DNA from: Diacronema lutheri
Taxonomy: Eukaryota; Haptophyta; Pavlovophyceae; Pavlovales; Pavlovaceae
Direction: 5' to 3'
Length of the DNA stretch: 64,000 nucleotides
NCBI GenBank assembly: GCA_019448385.1
Contig: JAGTXO010000010.1
Span: 682,001 to 746,000 of the forward strand
In this document: piece by piece, positions 1 through 9,777 of the stretch
How positions within the stretch are numbered: position 1 is the first letter of the stretch
How the letters are laid out: each line of letters begins with the position of its first letter
The notes under the pieces: model-generated
What the model was told of the DNA's origin: nothing
Seen by the model: only the letters and a program-made list of their open reading frames with translations
Database searches by the model: none
Made by a program: the position numbers and the translations under genes

Positions 1-2383
1 CCCGTACTTGTTGAGAGTGACGATGCGGCCGGGCGGGTGATGGAAGCCCATAGCTTGGAGCGGCAGGTGAGGCACCGCATCGCCGCCAGACTGCACAGCC
101 CAGTACGAGTCGCCCGAGCAGAAGGCGCGCGCAAAGTGCGCGGCGAAGGCCTCGTTGCCAATCCGCGGCGCCGCGAAGGTGTAGAGCTTGTGCGCGACCA
201 GCTTGCCGCGCGCGCGCGGCCGGCCGCCGCCGCCGCCGAGCGCCCCGAGGCTCTCAAACAGCGCGCTCGCGCCCGCCGGCAGGTGCGCGAGCGCGGCAGG
301 CGGCGGCGACTTTGCGCGCTCAAAGTGGCGGGCGAGGTGCGCGATCTCCGCCGACGCGAGCATTGCCATCGCGCCGCCAAGCGAGTGGCCCGACACATGC
401 AGCTCGACGTCGCGCCCGGCCGCGCCCTCCCTCGCTTCGACCAATCCGCTCGACGGATGCGAGTACGCTCGAGCGCAAGGACTGCCACGCGCGCAGGAAG
501 CCGCGGTGCACAAGCACGTCTGCGCCGGCGCCGGTCGGTGCCGGCGGCGCGTCTGCGCACTCGGCGCCGCCGGCCGGCGCGCTGCGCTGCGGCGCGCCGT
601 TCGGGTTGGGAGGCATGGCGCCCGCCCTCACCCACGACGGCATGGTGCGCGCTGCCGCGCCGCCGGCCGCGAGCTCGTGCGCAAAGCAGTCGTCGGCGGC
701 GTCGTAGCCGCAGCGGAAGATGTCAAAGTTGAGCTCCTTGTTGAGTGACGAGACCGAGCCTCGGAAGATGAGGAACAAGCGGCGCGCGCCGCGTGGCGCG
801 TCGCGAGCGCGTGACGGCGCGCGCGCACCCTCGCCGGCGGCCGCACCGGCCGCGCCATCGTCGTTGACGTGCGACACCTTCTCGCCCGCCAAGAAGGCGA
901 ACGTGTCCATCTGCTTGTCGCGGAACGTCTCCACCAGCTCGAGGCCAATCTCCTCAAGCTCGGCCGAGATGCGAGCGGTATCGGCCGCAGTGGTGGGTGA
1001 TGGCGCGTCCGGCTCGAGCGCGCAGTGGTACGAGATTCCGCACAGGTGGGCAAACTGGACGGCGAGCTCGCGCTCAAAGCCCGCCGGCATTGTGCCTGCG
1101 CTGGCCGTCGCGCTTGCCGCCGCCGTCGCCGCCTTGCGCTCGCGCGCGGCGCGCGCCGGCGCGTCGGCCACGTCGTTTGCCGTCTCAGCGGCCGGCGCGA
1201 CAGCAGGCGGCGCGGCGGCGGCGACCTTGACGAGCGCGTCCGCGACGGCGGGCATGCCCGGCGCCCACCAGTGCGCCGCCGCGTCCGCGGGCGGGAGCAA
1301 CGCCTCGCGCGCGAGCTCGAGCAGCTCGACCTGCGCGTGGACATACTCGTAACAGATGGACGAAACCGACGAAACCGACGACTTGGCGCGGTCAAAGTCC
1401 TGGCTCACGCGCAGCCAGTCGAGGCGCGCGAGGCTGGCGCGCGCGCTGTCGAGTGTGAGCGAGTCGGCCACCTCGCGCGAGCGCTCCACTGCCGCGTCGA
1501 GCGAGCCGGCGAACGCGCCGACGGCCGACGCGGCCACGCGCACGACCGGGTGCGCAGACGGCGCCGAGAAGGCAGAGAACGCGCGCGGGCCCGAGCCGGC
1601 CGATCCAGGCTGCACCACGTTCTCGGGCGCACGCACGCGCGCGCGCCCGCCGCCGCCGCCGCCATACGCCCCCGCACCGCCGCCGCCGCCGCGGGCGGGG
1701 CCGAACGGGCGGCGCGACGGGCCGTGCCCCGGCATCGAGGCGACCATGCGAATGGCGGCGGGCGCGACGGACGGCGCGCGGGCGCCGGGCGCGGCACGCA
1801 GTCCGCCGAGCGCGTGCCAGCCGCTCGTGAACGTCGACGCGCGGCTGACGAGCCCGACGACCATCGAGATCTGCGTGAGAAGCAGCCAGAGAAGCGTGCG
1901 CTTCCGCACGCGCAATTTGCGCTGCGAGAGCGTGAATTTGATGCCGCGCTCGCGCGCGAGCGTGTAGTCCACGGTGAGCGCTGAATTGGGCGAGGCGAGG
2001 TCAGCGAGCGAGTGCGGGTACGTGAGCCGCAGCCCGCCGAGCGACCGGCTGCACGGCGGCACCTCGTTCGCGGCCTCGGCCGGGTCCTCGCCGCGCGCGC
2101 ACACGCCTACGTCGGCGTCGGCGGCATCGGCGGCGAGGCCGGCGGAACGCGCCTTGCGCCTTTCAAACGGCGCGCCCGGCCGCAGCCGCAACGGCGGCGA
2201 GCGCCGCCGAACATCCCCGTCGGGCTGCGCGTACGAAGCGCCGGAAGGCGATTGCGGCCGTTGGACGCTGCCGAGCGCGTCAAGGCCCGGGTGCGACACG
2301 GACACGCTCATGGAGAGGTAGGGCAGCGTGATCTCATCATCGAGCGACGAGACAAAATCGAGGAGCGAGCTGGAGCGCTGCAT
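1..2383 (-). CDS. Lipase class 3 (alpha/beta hydrolase), 3'-partial, with one apparent frame slip
   Basis: Triacylglycerol-lipase-like serine hydrolase of the lipase-3 family. The start is the first ATG in frame (2381-2383); the gene runs off the left edge. A long low-complexity N-terminal part holds one hydrophobic segment (about residues 165-182, LLWLLLTQISMVVGLV), suggesting membrane anchoring. The catalytic half shows the oxyanion-side motif IFRGS (about residue 540), VHRGFLRAW, the nucleophile motif GHSLGG near position 385, then FAAPRIGNEAF, GGDAVPHLP (likely catalytic Asp) and GFHHPARI (likely catalytic His). The reading frame must change by one base near positions 437-447, between SVERI and GRDVELHVSGHSLGG. 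No GT-AG pair fits there, so it looks like a one-base sequence error or a real mutation rather than an intron. Substrate unknown. Family assignment is firm; gene integrity is uncertain. Confidence 0.85.
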
Positions 2384-2822
2384 GGGGCCAAACACCGCGC
2401 GGTCGAGCGCCGCGAAGTTGTGGTATCAAGGCCGGGCGTTCTGTGTCGTGCGATTTGTGCCAGGGCACTCCTTTGCAAAGAATCTGCAGCCCCCGGGAAT
2501 TCTCCGGCGCGAAATTCCGGGACGAAACACATGGCGGTTTCAGCCCACTTTCACGTCCGACAAACCGAATGCGAGCATGCGACGCGCCCCGTCGTCGAGC
2601 ACGCCGAAAATCAAGCAGGGCACCACTCCAAGCGCGCGGAAAGCGCACTGCTCTCCTGGGCAGGCACTGTTCGCGGCTGCCCGCCCTACCGGGCGTCCCC
2701 ACGCCTTGCCTTTCGCAAAAGTCAGTTGACGCGCGCGGCGTGCCGTCCGGAACACGTGAGAGCCCGGCCGCGCGGTCGCGCGCGCACGCGCTGCGCTCAT
2801 TCACGGGTGAGCACAGCCGCCG
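2384..2822. other. Intergenic region, no gene seen
   Basis: This is about 440 bp between the start of the lipase gene and the end of the XAP5-like gene, both on the minus strand. It should hold the lipase promoter. It is less GC-extreme than the genes and has a short imperfect hairpin around 2500-2521 (GGAATT facing AATTCC). I see no conserved coding frame or RNA gene. Confidence 0.5.
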
Positions 2823-3233
2823 TCACGCGTCGTCGTCGTCGCCAAACGACAGCGCCGACCGTTGCCGCTGCTTCTCGCGGCTGCGCTCGCGCTCAGCCTT
2901 GCGCTTCTGCGCGGCGCGCTGGCGCTCACTCTGCTCCGCCGCGGCCGGTGCGGCCGCCAACGCCGCCGCCGGCGCTGCCTCGCCGAGCGCCTCCCGCCGC
3001 AGCCGGCCGTAGTCGCTTTTGGAGACGAGCCCGACAGTGCGGCGCGTGACCGCGTCGTCGACTGTGCTCGTCGTCGCGTCGTACTTCTCTTCGCGGGGTT
3101 GCACGCCGCGCCGGCGCGTCTCTTCCTCGAGCTGCAGCTTGCGCGCCTCGAAGGCGGCGCGGTCGCGCTCGCGCGCCTCCAATAACCGTCGAGCTCTGTC
3201 GGTGTCGCCGCCCGCGAACGAGAAGCCCGCCAT
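2823..3233 (-). CDS. Small XAP5/FAM50 N-terminal-like protein
   Basis: This 136-residue, highly charged protein resembles the first third of FAM50/XAP5, a nuclear spliceosome-associated protein. The shared features are an N-terminal basic/acidic helix (RARRLLEARERDRAAFEARK), the element RRTVGLVSKSDYGRLRREAL (FAM50 has STVGLVTLND followed by a helix), a Lys/Arg/Glu helix, and a closing SALSFGDDDD that mirrors the KISSLSF plus acidic stretch of FAM50. The large C-terminal XAP5 domain is absent: an in-frame stop follows directly and the next 430 bp contain no matching frame. It is therefore either a genuinely short paralogue or an N-terminal module split from its partner. It diverges from the nucleoside transporter with only 54 bp between the start codons. 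Confidence 0.6.
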   Translation of the reverse strand: MAGFSFAGGDTDRARRLLEARERDRAAFEARKLQLEEETRRRGVQPREEKYDATTSTVDDAVTRRTVGLVSKSDYGRLRREALGEAAPAAALAAAPAAAEQSERQRAAQKRKAERERSREKQRQRSALSFGDDDDA

Positions 3234-3287
3234 TTTGGGAGGTGAAAGTGAAAGACGCCCGTGCTGCCGGCGGGCTCCTTGTCGGCC
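3234..3287. promoter_or_regulatory. Very short shared intergenic region (divergent pair)
   Basis: Only 54 bp separate the ATG of the XAP5-like gene (minus) from the ATG of the nucleoside transporter (plus). Both promoters and 5' leaders must lie here or inside the neighbouring coding sequence. It contains a small purine-rich stretch (GGAGGTGAAAGTGAAAGACG) but no TATA box. The role is inferred from gene arrangement. Confidence 0.4.
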
Positions 3288-5558
3288 ATGCCGCGCCCGT
3301 CCTTTTCGCGCGCGGGCTACGCGCTGCTCACACTGCAGGGCGTGGGGATGCTCTTCCCGTACAACGCATTCATCACGTGCACGGGGTATTACGAGACGGC
3401 ATTTAGCGGCACGCCGTACGCTACGTCGGCCGTCGGCCTCTTCGTCCTCGCGTTCACGGTCGTCGGCCTTGCCGGTTTGCTCGCGGGCGTGCTGCTCGAG
3501 TCGCTCTCGCAGCGAGCGCGCGTTGTCGTGCCGCTGGTCGGTCAGTTCGCGCTCTTCCTTGCGGTCGCGGCGCTCACGCCCATCCCGGTGCTCTCGCCGG
3601 ACGGCCTCTTCGCCGCGCTCTTGGGCTGCGCGTGCGCGTGCGCGCTGCTGACCGCCGCGCTGCAGGGCGGCATCCTCGCCTTCTCCGCGACACTCGCGCC
3701 CATTTACACTAACGGCGTGATGGTCGGGCAGGCTCTCTCAGGGCTGATCGTCGCGCTCGCCAATTTTCTCATACTCCTTGCGCAGCACGCCGACCGCGCG
3801 GACGGCGGCGCGGCGAACGACGCGCGCGCGGCTTGGGAGGCGCGCGCGCAACGGCAAGCCGCGTTCGCCTACTACCTCGTCGCGGCTGGCGTGATGGCCG
3901 CGTGCGTCATGGGCTACTCGGCGCTCGTAGCGATGCACCGCGCCGGTCGGCTTGGCTCGCATGTGCAGCTCGGCGCGGGCGCGGACGCGGACGCGGACAG
4001 AGAGGGCGAGGTGGGCGACGAAGTCGCCAGCGCGCGCGCCGCGCCGTATGGCTTAGCGCGTCTACGCCCCGCGCGGCTGCTGCACGACGTGGCGGCCGAC
4101 TCAGCGGCGCTCGAGCACGAGGCGGGCGGCGAGGCAGCCCTTTCGGCTGGCTGGCACACGCCGCTCTCCGCTGTCTCACGCGGCGGCCTGTGGCACCGCG
4201 CGACGGGCGGGGCGGGCGCGCTCGACGGTGGCGCGCCGCATTGCGTGCCCTCAACCGATGGGCACGAAGATCTTCCGCCCGCCGGCAGCGACGTCGAGCG
4301 CGGCGTTGCTTCGGCGGCGCGTGCATGGGGGCTCGGCGGCCATGGCGCGCTTGGCCGGTTCGGTGACGCGCACACGTGCGTGCCGCTCGCGCTCGCGACC
4401 GAACCGCCCGACGGCACTGCGTCGTCCGACATCGACGATGCCGACGACACCGCGCTCCCGGGCGCGGACGCAGCCGCCGGCGCGAGCGGGTGCGCAGCGC
4501 TGAGCGTCTGTGCGCACGATGGCGGCGGCCGAGCCTCGGACGGCGCAGCCGGCGGTGCGCGTCGCGCTAGCCCGCGCGCCGCGCACGGCGCGCCCGCCGG
4601 AGCCGCGCCGTGCGCGTCGGGCACGGCGCGCGCGCGCACGAGCAACACCGCCGGCGCGCTCGGCACAGACGCGCATTGCGGAAGCGAAGGCAGACCTCCG
4701 GCATTCCTTTCACGTGCAGCGCAGCTGCGCGCGCGTGGCCGCGCGCTCAGACGCATCCGCCTTGACGCATCGTCGCTGGTGCTCACCTTTGCAGTCACCC
4801 TTGCCGTCTTTCCCGCCGTCACCTCGCGGATACGGCCGAGGGGCCCGTGGGCCGCTACGCCGAGCGGCGCGCAGGGGCGTGCGCGTGGCGATTGGCTCCT
4901 CGCGCATGGCGACGCGTTTCGCCGAATTGGCGCGCCGGATTTGTCCGGCACGCCATCGTGGCCATTCCGCGCAGCGCGTGCGTCGGCAGCACACGCGCTG
5001 GGCGGGGAAGGTGGGCTGGGCGGCGAAGGTGGGCTGGGCGGCGAAGGTGGGCTGGGCGGCGAAGGTGGGCTGGGCGGCGAAGGTGGGCTGGGCGGCGCAG
5101 GTGGGCCGAGCGCTCTGTACGCCGCCCTCTTCGTCCCGTCGCTCTTTGTGCTCTTCAACGTGGGCGACGTGCTCGGCCGGTGGTTCGCCGCGCTCACGCC
5201 GCTGCTCGGCGCGCGTGCTCTGCTTGTGCTCTCAGGCGCGCGGCTCGCGCTAGTCCCCATGGCGATGGCGTGTGCGCTTGGCTCGAGCGGAGGCCAAGGC
5301 GACCACGGCGGCGGCGGCGGTGGCGGCGAGGGCGAGAGCGCGCACGCCCTGCCCGGCGGCGACGTGCCCGCGCTCGCGCTGTTGCTGCTGCTCGGCGCAA
5401 GCAACGGGTACTGCGCGTCGTGCGCTTTCATGGCGGCGCCTTTGCGCGTCGCGCAGGCGGAGATGGAGTGGGTGGGGCGTACGATGCCCCTTTTCCTCAA
5501 CATCGGGCTCACCATCGGCTCGCTTCTCGCGCTGCCGCTCGAGAGGGCGCTCGACTGA
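3288..5558 (+). CDS. Equilibrative nucleoside transporter (SLC29/ENT family)
   Basis: Membrane carrier for nucleosides or nucleobases, 756 residues with no intron. The start is the ATG at 3288. The first helix region carries the ENT signature GVGMLFPYNAFIT, followed by a block of transmembrane helices to about residue 230 with ALQGGILAFSATLAPIYTNGVMVGQALSG, typical of ENT helices 4-5. A long hydrophilic, low-complexity cytosolic loop (about 230-495) separates it from the C-terminal helices, which include LFVLFNVGDVLGRW and LLLLLGASNGYCASCAFM, both matching the conserved ENT C-terminal half. ENTs usually have about 450 residues; the excess is this loop plus an 18-bp tandem repeat before the last helices. 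Which membrane it sits in and its exact substrate cannot be told. Confidence 0.9.
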   Translation: MPRPSFSRAGYALLTLQGVGMLFPYNAFITCTGYYETAFSGTPYATSAVGLFVLAFTVVGLAGLLAGVLLESLSQRARVVVPLVGQFALFLAVAALTPIPVLSPDGLFAALLGCACACALLTAALQGGILAFSATLAPIYTNGVMVGQALSGLIVALANFLILLAQHADRADGGAANDARAAWEARAQRQAAFAYYLVAAGVMAACVMGYSALVAMHRAGRLGSHVQLGAGADADADREGEVGDEVASARAAPYGLARLRPARLLHDVAADSAALEHEAGGEAALSAGWHTPLSAVSRGGLWHRATGGAGALDGGAPHCVPSTDGHEDLPPAGSDVERGVASAARAWGLGGHGALGRFGDAHTCVPLALATEPPDGTASSDIDDADDTALPGADAAAGASGCAALSVCAHDGGGRASDGAAGGARRASPRAAHGAPAGAAPCASGTARARTSNTAGALGTDAHCGSEGRPPAFLSRAAQLRARGRALRRIRLDASSLVLTFAVTLAVFPAVTSRIRPRGPWAATPSGAQGRARGDWLLAHGDAFRRIGAPDLSGTPSWPFRAARASAAHALGGEGGLGGEGGLGGEGGLGGEGGLGGEGGLGGAGGPSALYAALFVPSLFVLFNVGDVLGRWFAALTPLLGARALLVLSGARLALVPMAMACALGSSGGQGDHGGGGGGGEGESAHALPGGDVPALALLLLLGASNGYCASCAFMAAPLRVAQAEMEWVGRTMPLFLNIGLTIGSLLALPLERALD
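5003..5102 (+). repeat. 18-bp tandem repeat inside the transporter gene
   Basis: Five to six copies of an 18-bp unit encode a GGLGGE repeat (GGEGGLGGEGGLGG) in an extramembrane loop just before the C-terminal helices. The unit length keeps the frame, so copy number can vary without breaking the gene. Confidence 0.9.
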
Positions 5559-5701
5559 AATTTCCGTCAGTGCCCGTTTCATCATTCGCCGACCACGGTC
5601 CCCGCGCCCTTGGGACTGGGGCAGTGCAGCGAAACTGACGTTCGTCTTTTGACTTTTCAACTCTTTGCCTCTTGGGCGCGAAAAAGAGATCTGGGACGGA
5701 G

Positions 5702-6592
5702 ATGCGAGCTCCGATCGTCCTCGCGGCCGCGGTCGCGGCCGTGGCGGCACTCTTCTACCGGCGGCGGCGGGTGGCGCGCGAGCCGCTCCACCGCACACGC
5801 TTCCGCCCTTTCAAGCTTGTCGAGCGTCACGAACTCAGCGCGAGCGTGCGGCTGTTCGTCTTCCAGGTGCCGTACGGCCACTCGCTCAACTTGCCGGCGG
5901 GCAAGCATTTGCAGCTCACCTTCAACGAGCGCGACGGCGCGCAGGTGCTCCGGAGTTACACGCCCACCGAGACATCTGTCCCCGGCCGCTTCGACCTGCT
6001 CTTCAAGGTTTACCCTAACGGCAAGATGGGCGCGTACCTCGACGCGATGCGCGTGGGCGACCGCGCGCTCGTGCGTGGCCCGACCGGCCGAGTTTCATAT
6101 TCGCCCGGGCGGTTCAAGGTGGGTGAGCAGGTGGTGGCGTGCTCGCACATTCTGATGCTTGCTGGTGGCACGGGCATCACGCCCATGGCGCAGATCGTCA
6201 AGCAGGTCCTCCGGCATGCGGGCAGCGACCGCACACGCCTGACGCTCATCTTCGCGTCGTCATCGCCCGGAGACGTGCTGCTGTACCATGAGCTGGCGGG
6301 CTTTGCGGAGAAGCACCCGGCGCAGTTCAAGCTCGTGTTTGTCGTCAGCAGGCCCACGACAGAGTGGGCCGCCAAAACTGCCGCCACGGGTGCCTCGTCG
6401 ATCGTGCACGAGAGCGGGCGCCTCACGCGCGAGCTGGTCTTGCGCCACGCGCCCGTCTTCATCCAGCAGCGGCCCTTCCCCGTTTGGGCGGTCGCGGGTT
6501 TCTGCGGCCCGCCCGGGTTCGAAGCGTGCGCCAAGGGCCTTCTCGAGTCTCTCGGCTTCCACCAGCCTGGCGTCAACCTCTTCCGCTGGTGA
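5702..6592 (+). CDS. NADH-cytochrome b5 reductase-like flavoprotein
   Basis: FAD-dependent reductase passing electrons from NADH to cytochrome b5 (lipid desaturation, sterol steps) or a similar acceptor. It has 296 residues, the usual size, and no intron. The start is the first ATG (5702). An N-terminal hydrophobic anchor (IVLAAAVAAVAALFY) is followed by RRRR, fitting an ER or outer-mitochondrial membrane anchor. The FAD-binding motif RSYTPT lies at about residue 84, the second flavin/phosphate region at about 114 (GKMGAYLD), the NADH-binding GGTGITPM at about 155, and the terminal nucleotide motif FCGPPGFEACAKGLL at about 267, ending in the aromatic-rich tail NLFRW. All key motifs are present. 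It converges with the ABC transporter, leaving only 73 bp between the stop codons. Confidence 0.93.
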   Translation: MRAPIVLAAAVAAVAALFYRRRRVAREPLHRTRFRPFKLVERHELSASVRLFVFQVPYGHSLNLPAGKHLQLTFNERDGAQVLRSYTPTETSVPGRFDLLFKVYPNGKMGAYLDAMRVGDRALVRGPTGRVSYSPGRFKVGEQVVACSHILMLAGGTGITPMAQIVKQVLRHAGSDRTRLTLIFASSSPGDVLLYHELAGFAEKHPAQFKLVFVVSRPTTEWAAKTAATGASSIVHESGRLTRELVLRHAPVFIQQRPFPVWAVAGFCGPPGFEACAKGLLESLGFHQPGVNLFRW

Positions 6593-6665
6593 AATCCGGA
6601 CGACGGGGGCATTTGGCATTTGCGCAACTGAAAACGGTGGGCCGCCCCATGCGACGCGCAGCGCA

Positions 6666-9600
6666 TCACTCGTGGTCGAGCTCGTTGTCCCCGCGCTCCT
6701 CGGCAATTTGCGCGCGCCACATCCGCGCATACTCGCCGCCCGGCCTCTGCACAAGCTCGGCGTGCGCGCCGCGCTCAGCGATCCGTCCATCCCGCAGCAC
6801 GAGCACCTCGTCCACCTGCACACAGCTCGCGAGCCGATGAGTGACAAGAAGCAGGCACACGCACGGCGCGATCGCGCGCAGCTCGTCGAGCACGCGCGCC
6901 TCCGTGAGCACGTCGAGAGCAGAGGTGGGCTCGTCGCACAGAAGCACGAGCGCGCCGTCTCCGCCATCCCTTCCGCCGTCGCCCCCGTCGAGCGCAGCGT
7001 CACCGGCAGCGCTCGGCGCGACGGCCGCCGAAGACCCGATGCGCGCGAGCGCGCGCGCGAGTGAGACGCGCTGCCGCTCACCGCCGCTCAGCCGGGAGCC
7101 GCCATCGCCCACGTCAGTGTCATAGCCGGCGGGAAGCGCAGAGATCACGTCGGCGAGCTGAGCGCGCTCCGCAGCCGTGCGCACGAGCGCATGCTCGGCG
7201 GGCATCAGCGACGAGAGAGAGCCGTCTGAGTCGGCGAGCAGGCGGCGTGCCGATTTGGCCGCGCCGCGCGCCGCGCCCGGTTGTGACGCGCCCGCGCCCG
7301 CGCCGGCGTGTGCGTCGGTGTGCGCGTCGGCGAGCATCGCCGACGCGGCTCGGCGGGCGCGGGCGGCGAGGAGCGGGTAGCCGACGTTGTAGCTCACCGT
7401 GCCTCGGAAGAAGCGCGCCTCCTGCGAGACAACGGCGACGCGCGCGCGCAGCTGCGCCGGCTCGAGATCGCGCACGTCCACGCCGCCGACACGCACCGCA
7501 CCCGACGATGGCGGCGCGAGAGCCGCGAGGAGGCGGAGCACCGTCGACTTGCCCGAGCCCGATCCGCCGACGATGGCGACGGATTTGCCAAACGGCACGC
7601 GAAAGCTGACGCCGTCGAGCGCCGCGCGCGCCGGCGCAACGTGCGCGCCGTCGCCGCCGCCACCACTGCGCCGCGCCGGCGCGTGCGCCGGCGCGTCGTC
7701 CGCGCCGGCCGCGACTGCCGCGCCAACCTCGGGGTATTCGAAGCGCACGTTGTCGAATTCGATGCCATGTTCGCGGATCGCGCTCGCGCTGAGCGCGGGC
7801 GGCGTGGCGCGCGGCCCGCCGCCGGCGCGCTCGCCGCCTGCCATGCTGGCAGGGTGCTGCAGGATCTCCAGCGCGCCTCCAAGGTCAGTCACAGCAGATG
7901 TGAACTCGCGATACACCTGTCGCTCCGCCGCGCGTGCGAGCCGCGAAGCGAGGGCGGCACGATGGCGGCGCGAGGGCGGCGCGAGGGCGGCGCGAGGGCG
8001 GGGACGCTTCGCGTGGGCGGGACGGCGAGGGCATGCAGCGCGCAGACGCCAGACGCGCGACACGCGACGCGCGCACCATGCCAAGCACGTTGAGTGGCGC
8101 GCTCAACCCAAGCAGCAGCTGGTTGGCGAGGACGACGTCCCCAAGGGAGAGGGTGCCGTCGAGGCAGCCGCGAGCGGCGAGGAGGGTCACGGCCGCGATG
8201 CCTGTCGACAGGATGGCCGCTTGACCAAAGTTGAGCAGTGCGAGAGAGTGCGCGACGTCGAGCTGCGCGGCCTCGTGCCCACCGAGCCGCGCCTCGAAGC
8301 GCGCGGCGGCGAGCGCGTGCGCGCCGTGCAGTGCCACGACCTCCCGGTTGGCGAGCGCGTCGGCAAGCTCAGCATGGAGTGCGTTGTCCGCCTGGTTGAG
8401 GCGCCGGCGGATCGCGTTTCTTCGCGTCGTCACGGCGAAGGTGAACGCGACGTAGCTGCGCGCGCGCACGAGCGCGGCGTCGGCGGCGGGTCGCGCGGTC
8501 ACCCGTGCGTACAGAGGACGTGAAGGCGGGTACGGGGGACGTGAAGGCGGGTACAGAGGACGTGAAGGCGGGAACGGTCGGCAAAGCGGGCGTGCGGCGG
8601 AGAGCTGGGCGGCGCGCGGCGCGGCGCGCGGCGCGACGCGCGCGACGGGGCGCCTCGCGCGCACCCGCCGACGGTCGCGAGCGCGATGCCGCCAAAGAGC
8701 GCGCCGCACTGCGTGACGAGCAGACCAGTCACGAGCCCCAGCTCGAGGGCGGTGGGCGCGACGTGCAGTACGATTACTGAGAGCAGCGCGTTGGCCGCGC
8801 GGCTCGAGCGCTCGACGACGCGCGCGAGCGCGGCGGCGGGCGTGCGCGCGTGGAAGGCGGCGTCGAGGGCGAGGAGGCGAGCAAAGAGCTCGCGGCCGAG
8901 CGAGCGCGATGCGCACGACGCGACGGCGGCGAAGACGGAATTTCGAAGCTCCTGGCGAGAGGCCGAGGTGGGGGCGAGAGGCAGGGCGCCGGAGTTGCGG
9001 GGGTGAGGCGCGGCGCGCAGCGCGGCGCATGCGTGCGGCGCACGCGCGCGCGAGACATGGAGCTTGGCAAGGCGTGCACGCCGCCGCGCGCGATGCGCCG
9101 TGCGCTCGCCTGCATGCCGACCGCGCCGATGCGCAGAGCGCCGTACACGCCCAGCAGGAGCAGAGCAGGTGGTGCGGCGGGCGCGAGCGCGTGGAGCGCG
9201 GCGGCAAGCGCCGGTTCAGCAGCGCCTCCGGCGGCATCGACCGCGGCGCGCGCCGCGTCGGCCGCGCCACTCGCACCTGCCGCTGCGTCCGCCGCGGAGA
9301 CCGACGACGCGGCGAGGAGGTCGACCGCGTCTTTAAAGACGAACGGCGTCGCGACGGCCGCGAGCTTCGAGCAGCCCATCAGACCGAGCGCGGCAAGCAC
9401 AGAAGTGCGAATCTGCGGCCGGTTTGCAGGCCACAGGTGCGGCCAGACCACCTCGAGCACGCGCGCGAACGGCGGCTCGGCCGCCGCAGCCGGCGCGCCG
9501 CGCATCGACGCGCCGCGCGCCAGCTGCCGCGGCTGCGGCAACGGTGCGCTGGCGGCCGCTGACACCGACGTAGCGGCGGGCGCCGGCGCGTGGCGCACGC

Positions 9601-9676
9601 CTACGGCGCGACAGAACGCGCGCGCCGCCAGCCGGCGCGTGCAGATTCGCATCGCCACCCGGCCGTTCGCGGCCAT
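6666..9676 (-). CDS. ATM1-like: Mitochondrial ABC half-transporter, ATM1/ABCB7-like (4 exons)
   Basis: Half-size ABC exporter of the ATM1/ABCB7 type, which exports a sulfur/glutathione compound from mitochondria for cytosolic Fe-S assembly. Exons (minus): 9044-9676, 8665-8951, 8077-8455, 6666-7916. Phases agree and give 849 residues. The N-terminus (MAANGRVAMRICTRRLAARAF) is a clear presequence. The membrane domain shows ATM1-like ELRNSVFAAV, LDAAFHARTPAAALARVVERSSR and NFGQAAILSTG. The nucleotide-binding domain has Walker A GGSGSGKST, Q-loop VVSQEARFF, signature SGGERQRVSLARALA, Walker B LLCDEPTSALD and H-loop LLVTHRL. Two charge-poor insertions interrupt the NBD. Introns are 92, 209 and 160 bp; the first donor (GTGCGCC, 9042-9043) is the least certain boundary. 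ATM1 usually has about 700 residues. Confidence 0.88.
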
Positions 9677-9777
9677 TTTTTTTTTTGCCGCGCTCTCGAC
9701 CGGCCACCGGAGCCCCAAGCATGACTTGAGTCTCTTGTCCGCCCGGCCGAGGACCAGGCGTGATCAGAGCCGTGACC

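Noticed and set aside
3914-5515. 533-codon frame antisense to the nucleoside transporter
   Set aside because: No homology; overlaps transmembrane coding sequence that is clearly real on the plus strand.
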